Assembly: GCF_020215645.1 (NCBI RefSeq)
Contig: NZ_CP084058.1
Span: forward strand, 2,170,001-2,234,000
Reading direction: 5' to 3'
Length of the DNA: 64,000 nucleotides
Source of the DNA: Nonomuraea gerenzanensis
Lineage (GTDB): Bacteria > Actinomycetota > Actinomycetes > Streptosporangiales > Streptosporangiaceae
In this document: piece after piece, positions 24,496 to 32,022 of the stretch
Position numbering within the stretch: position 1 is the first letter of the stretch
Layout of the letters: each line of letters opens with the position of its first letter
Position numbers and translations under genes: made by a program
Notes under the pieces: model-generated
Databases searched by the model: none
What the model was told of the DNA's origin: nothing
The model's input: the letters and a program-made list of their open reading frames with translations, nothing else

Positions 24496-25724
24496 CGGGG
24501 GGTTCCTTCTTTCAGGGGTACGGTCTCGCCGGTCAGCCGTGACCGCTCCGCGGCCCAGGCGATGAGGTGGCTGTGCAGGCTCTGCGCAGGCGAGGAGAGG
24601 ATCGGGGTGCGGTCCCGCGTGGCGACCGCCGTCAGGAACGCCTCCACCAGCGCTTCGTCACCGCCCCCGTGCCCGCCCCTGGCCGTGCCGTCCCCGCTCG
24701 GGCGGGTGTCGACGACGGAGGAGCGGCCGGTGACGAAGTCGTGGACGGTCAGGTGCTCGCCGTCGCCCTCGATGGAGCCGCGGGTGCCGAAGATGCGGGT
24801 CTGCCGGTGCTGCGCGGGCGTGAACCCGGTCATGGTGAACGACGCGGTCGTGCCGCCCTCGAACTCCAGGTTCACGACCTGGTGGTCGACCACGTCGTTG
24901 TCGCAGGCGTAGACGCACCTGCCGTACGGGCCGGTCCTGAGCGCCGCCAGCACCCCCTCCTCCGAGACGTCGTCCGTGAGCACGGACAGCGGCCAGGAGT
25001 GGTCGCCGGCGAGCGGCAGGTAGATGCGCTTGGCCGAGTACGGGCAGGACGGCTCGACGGAGCAGTCCAGGCAGCGGTCCGCGGCGCCCTCCGGCCGGTT
25101 CTCCGGCCGGAAGTGGTGCAGCCCGCCGAACGAGGAGACCCGCGTGACCTGCTTGCCCGTGAGGTGCACCAGCCAGTCGAGGTCGTGGCAGGACTTGGCC
25201 AGCAGCATGAACGTGGACTCGTCGGCCCGCCGCCAGTTCCCCCGCACGTAGGAGTGGGCCTGGTGCCACCACCCGACCGGCTCCAGGTGCTGGACGCTGA
25301 CGATCTCGCCGATCCGCCCCTCGTCGAGCAGCGCCTTCAGCGCCCGCGTGTAGGGGGTGTAGCGCAGCACGTGGCACACCGCGAACACCGCCCCCGAGCG
25401 CTCGGCCGCCGTCACGATGGCCCGGCAGTCGTCCTCGGAGACCGCCATCGGCTTCTCCAGCAGGATGTCGTAGCCCAGCTCGGCGAAGCGCACCGCGGGC
25501 TCGACGTGGTCGCGGTCCTGCGTGGCGATGACCACCGCGTCCGCCTGCCGGGGCAGCGCCGCCAGCTCCCGCCAGTCCGCGTACGGCACCGCGCCGGGGA
25601 ACCTGTCACGGCGGCCGGCCAGCGGATCGGCCACCGCGACCACCCGGGCCCTGCCGGTCGCGGTCGCGTGGCGGGCATAGGAGGTCCCCCGCGACCCCGC
25701 CCCGACGACGGCGAGTGTCACCAT
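24492..25724 (-). CDS. Gfo/Idh/MocA-family sugar dehydrogenase
   Basis: 410 residues from ATG 25724 (GGAGG seven bases upstream). N-terminal NAD(P) fold VTLAVVGAGSRGTSYARHA, family motif EKP in DILLEKPMAVS near residues 90-100, likely catalytic His in SCHDLDWLVHL. An unusual Cys-rich loop (CLDCSVEPSCPY) in the C-terminal half may bind a metal. First gene of the sugar uptake operon, so it probably oxidises or epimerises the imported sugar or inositol. Its promoter region is shared with the divergent ROK regulator and holds a palindrome. Confidence 0.92.
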   Translation of the reverse strand: MVTLAVVGAGSRGTSYARHATATGRARVVAVADPLAGRRDRFPGAVPYADWRELAALPRQADAVVIATQDRDHVEPAVRFAELGYDILLEKPMAVSEDDCRAIVTAAERSGAVFAVCHVLRYTPYTRALKALLDEGRIGEIVSVQHLEPVGWWHQAHSYVRGNWRRADESTFMLLAKSCHDLDWLVHLTGKQVTRVSSFGGLHHFRPENRPEGAADRCLDCSVEPSCPYSAKRIYLPLAGDHSWPLSVLTDDVSEEGVLAALRTGPYGRCVYACDNDVVDHQVVNLEFEGGTTASFTMTGFTPAQHRQTRIFGTRGSIEGDGEHLTVHDFVTGRSSVVDTRPSGDGTARGGHGGGDEALVEAFLTAVATRDRTPILSSPAQSLHSHLIAWAAERSRLTGETVPLKEGTPR

Positions 25725-25737
25725 ACGAGCGCCTCCC

Positions 25738-25762
25738 ACATATGTAACCAATTCACGTATGT
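25738..25762. promoter_or_regulatory. Putative ROK-regulator operator
   Basis: ACATATGT (25738-25745) and CGTATGT (25756-25762) form a near-perfect AT-rich inverted repeat (one mismatch) between the divergent dehydrogenase and ROK genes, 13 bp upstream of the dehydrogenase start. The position suits repression of the sugar operon. Confidence 0.6.
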
Positions 25763-25826
25763 CGGCCGATGCTAGGATCCGGGCTGGTAGCCGTCAATAG
25801 GGAAGTTATGGGAAAGGGTCTCATAA

Positions 25827-26924
25827 GTGACCGAGCTCCGGCCGGGTGACGCGTCGCTGCTGCGCAAGGTGAACACCCAGGTCACGCTCAGAGCGCTGCG
25901 CCGGGCGGGCGTGGCCACGCTGACCCAGCTCGGGCGGGTCACCGGGCTGTCCAGGCAGACGGTCGAGGCGGTGCTCGACGAGCTGGGCGAGCGCGGCTAC
26001 GTCCGGGAGGTGCCGCCCGACGAGGGCGTGATGGGGCGGCCCGCGCGGCGGTTCGGGTTCCGGGCGGACGCCGGCTACGTGGTGGGCGTGGAGGTCGGCG
26101 GCGACTCCATCGTGGCCGCGCTGGCCGACCTCAACGGCGAGGTGATCGCCTGGGAGCGGGCCGAGGTCTCCGGCGACGCCGCTGCCCACGAGCGGCTGGA
26201 GGCCGCCGAGCGTACGGCGCTGGCCTGCGTGGACGGCGCCGGCGTGGCCCGCAGGCGGATCTGGACGGTGGCGGCGGGCACCTCCGGCATCGTGGACAGG
26301 ACAGGCCGCGTGTCCCTGTCGATCACCCTGCCCGGCTGGACGGGCGTGGACCTGGCGGGGCTGGCCGGCCGCTGGTTCGGCGGCACCGCGCTGGCCGCCA
26401 ACGACGCGAACCTGGCCGCCCTCGCCGAGCACTGGCGCGGCAGCGCCCAGCACGCCTCCGACGTCGTGTACGTGCTGATCGGCCACCGCGCCGGCGCCGG
26501 CATCCTGATCGGCGGCCGGCTGCACCCGGGCCGCACCGGCGCGGCCGGCGAGATCGGCACGCTGCGGCAGGTCGGCTGGGAGGACGCCGCCCGCGAGCTG
26601 GTCAAGGACGCCTCGGCGGCGGAGGTGTTCGAGGCGGCGCTGCGCGGCGACCGCGACGCCGTGCGCCGGGTGGACCGCTACGCCGAGAACCTCGCCATCG
26701 GTGCCTCCGCCCTGGCCCTGGCCATCGACCCCGACCTGCTGGTGCTCGGCGGCGGCTACGCGCGCGCCGGCGACGTGCTGCTCGAACCGCTGCGCCGGCA
26801 CCTGGCCGAGCTGTGCGTGAGCGCGCCGGAGGTGGTGGCCTCCACGTTCGGGGACGAGGGGGTGGCGATCGGCGCGGTCCGCCTCGCGCTCGACCACGTC
26901 GAGCGGGAGATCCTGGGGCTCTGA
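25827..26924 (+). CDS. ROK-family transcriptional regulator
   Basis: 365 residues. N-terminal winged helix (TLTQLGRVTGLSRQTVEAVLDELG), then a ROK/actin-like sugar kinase fold (VVGVEVGGDSIVAALADLNG; AANDANLAALAEHW; GHRAGAGILIGGRLHPG; GAAGEIGTL). The usual zinc-binding Cys/His cluster following the GE(I/V)G motif is not seen, so zinc-dependent kinase activity is unlikely and it should be a repressor only. Divergent from the sugar ABC operon, which is the expected target. GTG 25827 with weak upstream AAAGGG. Confidence 0.92.
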   Translation: MTELRPGDASLLRKVNTQVTLRALRRAGVATLTQLGRVTGLSRQTVEAVLDELGERGYVREVPPDEGVMGRPARRFGFRADAGYVVGVEVGGDSIVAALADLNGEVIAWERAEVSGDAAAHERLEAAERTALACVDGAGVARRRIWTVAAGTSGIVDRTGRVSLSITLPGWTGVDLAGLAGRWFGGTALAANDANLAALAEHWRGSAQHASDVVYVLIGHRAGAGILIGGRLHPGRTGAAGEIGTLRQVGWEDAARELVKDASAAEVFEAALRGDRDAVRRVDRYAENLAIGASALALAIDPDLLVLGGGYARAGDVLLEPLRRHLAELCVSAPEVVASTFGDEGVAIGAVRLALDHVEREILGL

Positions 26925-27011
26925 GGCGCTCCTGCCGGGGCCGCGGGGACCTGAGGGCTGAAGGTGGGCCGGTCTGCTGCTGCCGCGGCACCTGCCCCAC
27001 AATAAGGACCG

Positions 27012-27021
27012 CTGATATCAG
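27012..27021. promoter_or_regulatory. 10-bp palindrome upstream of MBL gene
   Basis: CTGATATCAG is a perfect palindrome 17 bp before the chosen start of the MBL-fold gene. It could be an operator; there is no other support. Confidence 0.25.
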
Positions 27022-27038
27022 TCATCGTGGGAGAATTC

Positions 27039-27746
27039 GTGAAACTCGCCCCTCACCTGCACCGCCTCGGAAACGACATCGTGGCGTGCTACCTGGTCGA
27101 CACCGACGAGGGCATCACCCTCATCGACGCGGGACTGCCCGGCCACTGGCGGGATCTGCAGGACGAGCTCCGCTCGCTGGGCAAATCCGTCGATGACATC
27201 CGCGGGCTGGTGCTGACCCACGGCGACTCCGATCACATCGGCTTCGCCGAACGCCTGCGCAGCGAGCACGGCGTTCCGGTGTTCGTGCATGCCGGTGACG
27301 CCGTTCGTACCCGGACGGGAGAGAAGCCCAAGGTCGCCACGGGTCCCATGCGTCTCGGCCCGACGCTCGGCTTCTTCGGCTACTCGCTGCGCAAGAACGG
27401 CCTGCGCACCCGCTACGTCAGCGAGGTCACCGAGATCGCCGACGGCGACGTCCTGGACCTGCCGGGCAGCCCGGTGATCGTGAGCATGCCGGGGCACTCG
27501 CCGGGCAGCGTCGCGGTGCACGTCCCGGTGGCCGACGCGGTCTTCGTCGGCGACGCCCTGACCACGCGGCACGTCCTCACCGGGCGTACCGGCCCGCAGC
27601 CCGCACCCTTCACCGACGAACCGGCCACGGCCCTGGCCTCCCTGGACCGGCTCGCCGGGCTGTCGGCATCCTGGGTGCTGCCCGGCCACGGCGCTCCCTG
27701 GCGTATCTCGCCGGACCAGGTGAGCGAGGCGGTCAGGAAGGGCTAG
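27039..27746 (+). CDS. MBL-fold metallo-hydrolase
   Basis: 235 residues from GTG 27039, chosen for GGGAG six bases upstream (GTG 27027 is the alternative). It starts VKLAPHLHRLGNDIVACYLV; the metal motif reads THGDSDHIG, that is H-G-D-S-D-H where most members have H-x-H-x-D-H, so the first zinc site loses one His. Further ligands: His in MPGHSPGSVAVH, Asp in FVGDAL, His in LPGHGAPW. Probably a glyoxalase II/lactonase-like hydrolase of unknown substrate. It converges on the TetR gene with 8 bp between stops. Confidence 0.88.
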   Translation: MKLAPHLHRLGNDIVACYLVDTDEGITLIDAGLPGHWRDLQDELRSLGKSVDDIRGLVLTHGDSDHIGFAERLRSEHGVPVFVHAGDAVRTRTGEKPKVATGPMRLGPTLGFFGYSLRKNGLRTRYVSEVTEIADGDVLDLPGSPVIVSMPGHSPGSVAVHVPVADAVFVGDALTTRHVLTGRTGPQPAPFTDEPATALASLDRLAGLSASWVLPGHGAPWRISPDQVSEAVRKG

Positions 27747-27754
27747 AGCCGCTC

Positions 27755-28282
27755 TCAGAAACCGCGGGCGGTCTCCAGCAGCACGTCGCGGACCTGCTCC
27801 TCCGGCAGGTCCATCGTGTTGACCGCCCCCCACTGCAACGCGCCCAGCAGCGCCCAGCTCTTGAGCCTGATCTCGGGGCTGGGGTCGTCGCCCACGAGCT
27901 TGGCGTAGATCGTGTCCTTGAACGTCCTGATCTGGTCGCGTTCGGAGCCGGGCGCGGCCGTGGCGTCGTCCGCCGCCAGGTCCTCCATGAACAGCCGGAT
28001 CACCGACCGGTAGCGCACCGCGAACTCCACCAGCGCCTCCACGAACGCACCGCGGTCCGCGTACGGCGCGTCGAGCAGCGCCAGCATGTCACCCGCCACC
28101 GGCGACAGCAGCTCCAGCGCCAGCCGGTCCTTCGGATGGAAGTGGTAGGCGACCGCTGTCTTGGTCAGCCCGACGGCCGCGGCGATGTCGGACAGGGACG
28201 TGGCCGCGTAGCCACGCTCGGCGAACAACTCCCTGGCAGCCGCCAGAATTCGGGTGCGGGTGTCGTCGGATGATGTGGTCAT
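27755..28282 (-). CDS. TetR-family repressor, probable regulator of the MMPL transporter
   Basis: 175 residues. Helix-turn-helix at 10-57 (RILAAARELFAERGYAATSL; DIAAAVGLTKTAVAYHF), then an all-helical ligand domain (MEDLAADDATAAPGSERDQI). Divergent from the MMPL gene; the 99 bp between them contain a perfect 10-2-10 palindrome, the textbook arrangement for TetR self-regulation and control of an efflux pump. Confidence 0.92.
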   Translation of the reverse strand: MTTSSDDTRTRILAAARELFAERGYAATSLSDIAAAVGLTKTAVAYHFHPKDRLALELLSPVAGDMLALLDAPYADRGAFVEALVEFAVRYRSVIRLFMEDLAADDATAAPGSERDQIRTFKDTIYAKLVGDDPSPEIRLKSWALLGALQWGAVNTMDLPEEQVRDVLLETARGF

Positions 28283-28336
28283 CGTCTCATTTCCCTGCGG
28301 GAGCGAGCCTTCCGGACATCTCCCGTTTTATCGTAG

Positions 28337-28358
28337 GTCCTGTACGACCGTACAGGAC
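28337..28358. promoter_or_regulatory. TetR operator between repressor and MMPL genes
   Basis: GTCCTGTACG-AC-CGTACAGGAC, perfect 10-bp arms around 2 bases, 23 bp before the MMPL ATG. Size and symmetry fit a TetR dimer site controlling both genes. Confidence 0.85.
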
Positions 28359-28381
28359 GGGCGTCGAGTGGGAGCTGAGCG

Positions 28382-30607
28382 ATGACGCGGTTACTGGGAC
28401 GGCTGGGCGGCTGGTGCGCGCGGCACGGTTGGATCGTGCTGGTCACCTGGATGATCGCCGCCGCGGCCCTGATGGGCGGCAGCCTCGCCTTCCCCAGCCC
28501 CACGAACAGCGACGCCAGCATCCCCGGCACCGACGCCCAGCGTGCCCACGACCTGATGAAGACCGGCTTCGGCACCGGCTACGCCGCCGGCGGCACCGTG
28601 CAGCTCCTCCTCTACTCCGCCGACGGCCCGCTCATCGAGGACGAGCGCAAGCAGGCCGTGGAGCGCGCCATGGACCGGCTGCGCGCGATGCCGCACGTCA
28701 CCAAGGTCGAGACCCCGTTCCGCGCCGGCGGCATCTCCTCCAACCTGCAGATCGGCCTGATCACCGTCCGCATGGAGGGCAACGACAGCGACAAGATCGC
28801 GCAGACCACCCAGGAGCTGTCCAAGGCCGCGGAACCGGCCCGGGAGGCCGGCCTCGAAGTGGTGCCCGCCGACAGCTCGACCCCGGCCGACAAGGAGATC
28901 AAGACGGGGCCGAGCGAGATCATCGGCATCGTCTGCGCGCTGCTGGTGCTGGTGTTCGCGTTCGGCACGCTCGTCGCCGCCACCGTGCCCATCTTCGCCG
29001 CCCTGATCAGCGTCGCCTCCGGCCTGGGCATCATCGGCCTGCTCGGCTGGGTCGTGGACATGCCCAAGCAGGCCGGCATCATGGCCACGATGATCGGCCT
29101 CGGCGTCGGCATCGACTACGCGCTGTTCCTGCTGTCGCGCCACCGCCGCCTGCTCGCCGAAGGGGTGCCGGTGGTGGAGTCCGTCCGCCGCACCGTGGCC
29201 AGCTCGGGCGGCGCGGTCGTGTTCGCGGGCGGCACCGTGATCATCGCGTTGAGCGCGCTGCTGCTGGCCGGGTTCCCGCTGCTGGCCACGCTCGGCTGGG
29301 TCACCGGCATCTCGGTCGTGGCCGCCGTGCTCACCTCGGTCACGCTCGTCCCGGCCCTGCTCGGGCTGCTCGGCCACCGCATCAACTCGCTCAAGGTCCC
29401 GCTGCTGCGCGGCGCCGGCGGCTCCCACGCCGCCGGCACCGGCTGGGCGGGGCTCGGCGCCTGGGTGGCGCGCCGCCCCTGGCGGGTGCTCCTCGGCAGC
29501 GTCGTCGTGCTCGGCGCGCTCGCCGCCCCCGCCCTGGCGCTGCAGCTCGGCCCGCTCGACGAGGGCTACGGGACGCAGGGCTCCGAGCCGCGGCGTGCGT
29601 ACGAGCTGATGGCCACCGGCTTCGGCCCCGGCTTCAACGGCCCGCTCATCGTGGTCGCCGAGCTGCCCACCAAGGTGAGCGACGCCGACGACCCGCTCGT
29701 GCAGGACCTCACCCGCGAGGTGGAGGACGTGGACGGCGTCAAGTTCGTCGCCGACCCCAAGGTCAACACCTCCGGCCGCTCGGTGCTCATCCAGGCCATC
29801 CCCGAGTACGCGCCCAGCGACGAACGCTCCGCCCAGGTCGTCAGGGACGTCCGCGCCATCTCCCTGCCCGGGGTGGACGTGCACGTCGGCGGCAAGGTCG
29901 CCGGCCTGACCGACGCAGGCGACCGCATGAACGAGCGCACCCCGCTGGTCATCGGCGTCGTCGTCCTGCTCAGCGCGCTGCTCCTGCTGCTCGCCTTCCG
30001 GGCGCCGATCGTCGCCGTCAAGGCGGCGGTGATGAACCTGGTGTCGCTGGGGGCCGCGTTCGGGGCGCTGGCCATGGTGTTCTCGATCGGGCTCGGCAGC
30101 GGGCTGGTGGGCATGGACCCGCCGGTCAACTCCTCCTACCTGCAGACGATCTTCTTCTCGGTGCCCATCGAGAGCTACGTGCCGCTGATGTTGTTCGCGG
30201 TGCTGTTCGGGCTGTCGATGGACTACGAGGTGTTCCTGCTGACGGCGGTGCGGCAGTCGTACCTGCGGCACGGGAACAACGCCAGGGCGGTGGCCGAGGG
30301 GCTGGGGTCCACCGGGCGGGTCATCACGTCGGCCGCGCTGATCATGGTGGCGGTGTTCGTGGCGTTCATCGCCTATCCGGACGCCATGGTGAAGACGTTC
30401 GGGGTGGGGCTGGCAGTGGCGATCGCGGTGGACGCCACCATCATCCGCGGGTTCCTGGTGCCGGCCACGATGGTGCTGCTGGGACGGCTCAACTGGTGGT
30501 GCCCGCGGTGGCTCGACCGGATCCTGCCGAACCTGTCGGTGGAGGGGCACGAGGAGGACGAGCCGGTGGAGGTGGAGCGCCGGGAGCCGGTCACGGCCGG
30601 GGTGTAA
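28382..30607 (+). CDS. MMPL/RND-family membrane transporter
   Basis: 741 residues, two repeated MMPL halves, each with a large extracytoplasmic loop after the first helix (MTRLLGRLGGWCARHGWIVL) and a bundle of five helices (IIGIVCALLVLVFAFGTLVA; MIGLGVGIDYALFLLSRHRR and, in the second half, FGLSMDYEVFLLTAVRQ). The Asp-Tyr pairs in GIDYA and SMDYE are the proton-relay residues of MmpL3-type proteins. It likely exports a lipid or hydrophobic compound. ATG 28382 with GGAG seven bases upstream. The last codons fall in a duplicated 14-bp stretch (30592-30622). Confidence 0.94.
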   Translation: MTRLLGRLGGWCARHGWIVLVTWMIAAAALMGGSLAFPSPTNSDASIPGTDAQRAHDLMKTGFGTGYAAGGTVQLLLYSADGPLIEDERKQAVERAMDRLRAMPHVTKVETPFRAGGISSNLQIGLITVRMEGNDSDKIAQTTQELSKAAEPAREAGLEVVPADSSTPADKEIKTGPSEIIGIVCALLVLVFAFGTLVAATVPIFAALISVASGLGIIGLLGWVVDMPKQAGIMATMIGLGVGIDYALFLLSRHRRLLAEGVPVVESVRRTVASSGGAVVFAGGTVIIALSALLLAGFPLLATLGWVTGISVVAAVLTSVTLVPALLGLLGHRINSLKVPLLRGAGGSHAAGTGWAGLGAWVARRPWRVLLGSVVVLGALAAPALALQLGPLDEGYGTQGSEPRRAYELMATGFGPGFNGPLIVVAELPTKVSDADDPLVQDLTREVEDVDGVKFVADPKVNTSGRSVLIQAIPEYAPSDERSAQVVRDVRAISLPGVDVHVGGKVAGLTDAGDRMNERTPLVIGVVVLLSALLLLLAFRAPIVAVKAAVMNLVSLGAAFGALAMVFSIGLGSGLVGMDPPVNSSYLQTIFFSVPIESYVPLMLFAVLFGLSMDYEVFLLTAVRQSYLRHGNNARAVAEGLGSTGRVITSAALIMVAVFVAFIAYPDAMVKTFGVGLAVAIAVDATIIRGFLVPATMVLLGRLNWWCPRWLDRILPNLSVEGHEEDEPVEVERREPVTAGV

Positions 30608-30622
30608 CGGCCGGGGTGTAAC
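30592..30622 (+). repeat. 14-bp direct repeat covering the MMPL stop codon
   Basis: ACGGCCGGGGTGTA occurs twice in direct succession and is followed by ACGGCCG, so the stop region of the MMPL gene is duplicated into the intergenic space. Simple slippage is the likely origin. Confidence 0.7.
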
Positions 30623-30632
30623 GGCCGCTCAC

Positions 30633-30742
30633 CCGGCCGTTTCGTCAGGATCGTCCGGTCGTTTCGTCACGGTCGTCCGGTGGTCTCGTCAGGCTGGTCC
30701 GGTGGTCTCGTCAGGCTGGTCCGGTGGTTTCGTCAGGCTGGT
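30633..30742. repeat. 22-bp tandem repeat, five copies, entering the EACC1 gene
   Basis: Units at 30633, 30655, 30677, 30699 and 30721, each 22 bp, with core CCGGTGGTCTCGTCAGGCTG; the third and fourth are identical, the outer ones differ at one to five positions. The last copies include the 3' end and stop codon (30711-30713) of the EACC1 gene. Since 22 is not a multiple of three, copy-number change would shift the frame of the C-terminal residues. Looks like a VNTR. Confidence 0.9.
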
Positions 30743-31109
30743 CGGCCGGGGTTGGTTCCAGCATGCGGATCAGCTGCGCGGCCAGGTCTCCGGCGCCGGC
30801 GGCGTCCGCTGCCTTGACGCCCTTCGCGGTCACCTCCACCGACCGCTCGCCCAGCGTGACCTTGACGCTCACCTCGCCGCGCCGGGTGCCCAGCCAGGCC
30901 ACCAGCACCGTGGCGGCGGTGGCGAGCCCGCCGCCGGCGCCGAGCAGCAGGTTCAGCACGTCGGGGGCGGTGCCGAGGGCTCCGGGCTCGGGCGGGGCCT
31001 CGACGATCCTGACCCTGCCGCGCAGCTCGGGCTCCTCGCCCAGCCAGGCGTAGAGGTCGCGCAGCTCGTCCCCGGGATTGTCGCCGTCGATCCGCAGCTG
31101 GACGGTCAC
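30711..31109 (-). CDS. EACC1 (effector-associated constant component) protein, apparently orphan
   Basis: 132 residues from GTG 31109. TVQLRIDGDNPGDELRDLYA, then RGRVRIVEAPPEPGALGTAP, one hydrophobic helix (APDVLNLLLGAGGGLATAAT) and a C-terminal beta-rich part (VSVKVTLGERSVEVTAKGV). This is the pattern of the EACC1 family known from bacterial conflict systems, where it is normally encoded next to a caspase-like, STAND NTPase or other effector gene. No such gene lies on either side: downstream is the repeat and the convergent MMPL gene, upstream two small secreted proteins. A remnant of a lost system or a part acting in trans is possible. Confidence 0.8.
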   Translation of the reverse strand: MTVQLRIDGDNPGDELRDLYAWLGEEPELRGRVRIVEAPPEPGALGTAPDVLNLLLGAGGGLATAATVLVAWLGTRRGEVSVKVTLGERSVEVTAKGVKAADAAGAGDLAAQLIRMLEPTPADQPDETTGPA

Positions 31110-31157
31110 GAGCGCCCCCGTTCCTGGAGTCCGTCAACCGGAATGTACCGCGCCACC

Positions 31158-31184
31158 CTCTCCCGGGGCACGACCCCGGGAGAG
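31158..31184 (-). terminator. Strong GC hairpin after small secreted protein gene
   Basis: CTCTCCCGGGG (31158-31168) and its exact complement (31174-31184) with a 5-base loop, 19 bp past the stop of the 31204-31536 gene on the minus strand. It separates that gene from the EACC1 gene. Confidence 0.75.
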
Positions 31185-31203
31185 CCTGCGGCGGTGCGGC
31201 GCG

Positions 31204-31536
31204 TCAGTCGATCCGGGTGCAGTCCTGGAGGGCGACCTCCCCGGGGGCGTCGGCCGTGCCGCCGCCGGTGCACTTGATCCGTAGCGGGGTCTGGCGGGCG
31301 ACGCCGACCGCCTCACCGGAGAAGTCGCCGTTCGTCACGGCGCCCAGCGAGGCCGTGCAGTTGCCGAACAGCACGGTGCGGCCGGGATCTCCGCGTACGG
31401 AGTCACAGGTGTAGGTGGGCTGGAGGATCGGGGGGAGCGTGCTGCTGGCGGTGGTCGCGTAGGTCGGTGGCGAGCCCAGGCCCATCAGGGCGAGGACGGC
31501 GGCGGCTGTGGCGGGAACGAGGCGGATCAACGGCAT
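31204..31536 (-). CDS. Small secreted protein of unknown function
   Basis: 110 residues. Signal peptide MPLIRLVPATAAAVLALMGL, probable cleavage after ...PTYATTA, leaving about 80 residues with four Cys (YTCDS, GNCTAS, IKCTG, LQDCTRI) that could form two disulphides. No family recognised. ATG 31536 lies one base from GGAGG, whereas a TTG two codons in (31530) has seven-base spacing and may be the true start. It sits between two hairpin or repeat features and downstream of another secreted protein. Confidence 0.6.
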   Translation of the reverse strand: MPLIRLVPATAAAVLALMGLGSPPTYATTASSTLPPILQPTYTCDSVRGDPGRTVLFGNCTASLGAVTNGDFSGEAVGVARQTPLRIKCTGGGTADAPGEVALQDCTRID

Positions 31537-31584
31537 GCCTCCATCGGTCTGCGGGTGGCTGCGCCGGTCGCGGCGGTGCCTGTC

Positions 31585-31974
31585 TCAGTCGGGGTCGGCG
31601 AGGTTGCAGGCGGGGACCCAGCCGACGATGCCGGTGGTCGCGTTCGTGCCGTGGTGCCACAGGGTGCTCTCGAAGTGGTCGCAGCGGTAGAGCCCGTGCT
31701 CCTCCGACCGGTCCGACTCGAACCCCTGCCCCGCGTAACCGAGCCCGTTACGGCCGGACCCGGCCCGGGGCTCACTCCAGATGATCACGCCTTGCGCGCC
31801 GAAGTCGTACAGACGCCTGGCCTGCGCCTGTGTCTGCGCCTGTGTCTGCGCTTGCATGGCCGTGGCCGTGGCCGTGGCCGTGGCCGTGGCTGTGGCTGTG
31901 GCTGTGGCGGGGGCCAGGCTGCTCGCCGCCAGGAGCGTGAGCAGGCCGGCCGTGGTGGCTCGTCTGATGTGCAC
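31585..31974 (-). CDS. Secreted SH3-like small protein with Ala-Thr repeat
   Basis: 129 residues from GTG 31974 (AAGGAGG four bases upstream; ATG 31998 lacks a ribosome site). The signal sequence VHIRRATTAGLLTLLAASSL is followed by a run of Ala-Thr pairs and a Gln-Ala-Gln-Thr repeat, then about 75 residues with GVIIWSEPR, CDHFESTLWHH and TTGIVGWVPACNL, which resembles secreted bacterial SH3-like modules ending in GWVP. The two Cys probably form a disulphide. Function unknown; cell-wall association is a guess from the fold. Confidence 0.65.
   Translation of the reverse strand: MHIRRATTAGLLTLLAASSLAPATATATATATATATATAMQAQTQAQTQAQARRLYDFGAQGVIIWSEPRAGSGRNGLGYAGQGFESDRSEEHGLYRCDHFESTLWHHGTNATTGIVGWVPACNLADPD
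31821..31908 (-). repeat. Hexamer and 12-mer repeats inside secreted protein gene
   Basis: CGTGGC five times and TGTGGC three times in succession (31861-31908) encode alternating Ala-Thr; next to them (31821-31855) a 12-bp unit GCCTGTGTCTGC recurs and encodes Gln-Ala-Gln-Thr. Both are in phase with the frame, so slippage would change linker length without breaking the gene. Confidence 0.85.
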
Positions 31975-32022
31975 CGCGCCTCCTTCCATGAGTTCCATCG
32001 CTCACGGTAAGGGGTCGGTCAC

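Noticed and set aside
28270..30621. Long open frames in both directions over the MMPL gene
   Set aside because: Translations are Arg/Gly/His-rich without domains, whereas the 28382-30607 frame has all transporter motifs.
30677..30742. Phage or integrative element attachment site from the 22-bp repeats
   Set aside because: No integrase, tRNA or excision gene nearby; adjacent tandem units without an insert point to slippage.
31821..31908. CRISPR-like repeat array
   Set aside because: Repeats are 6 and 12 bp without spacers, in phase with a coding frame; simple slippage repeats.
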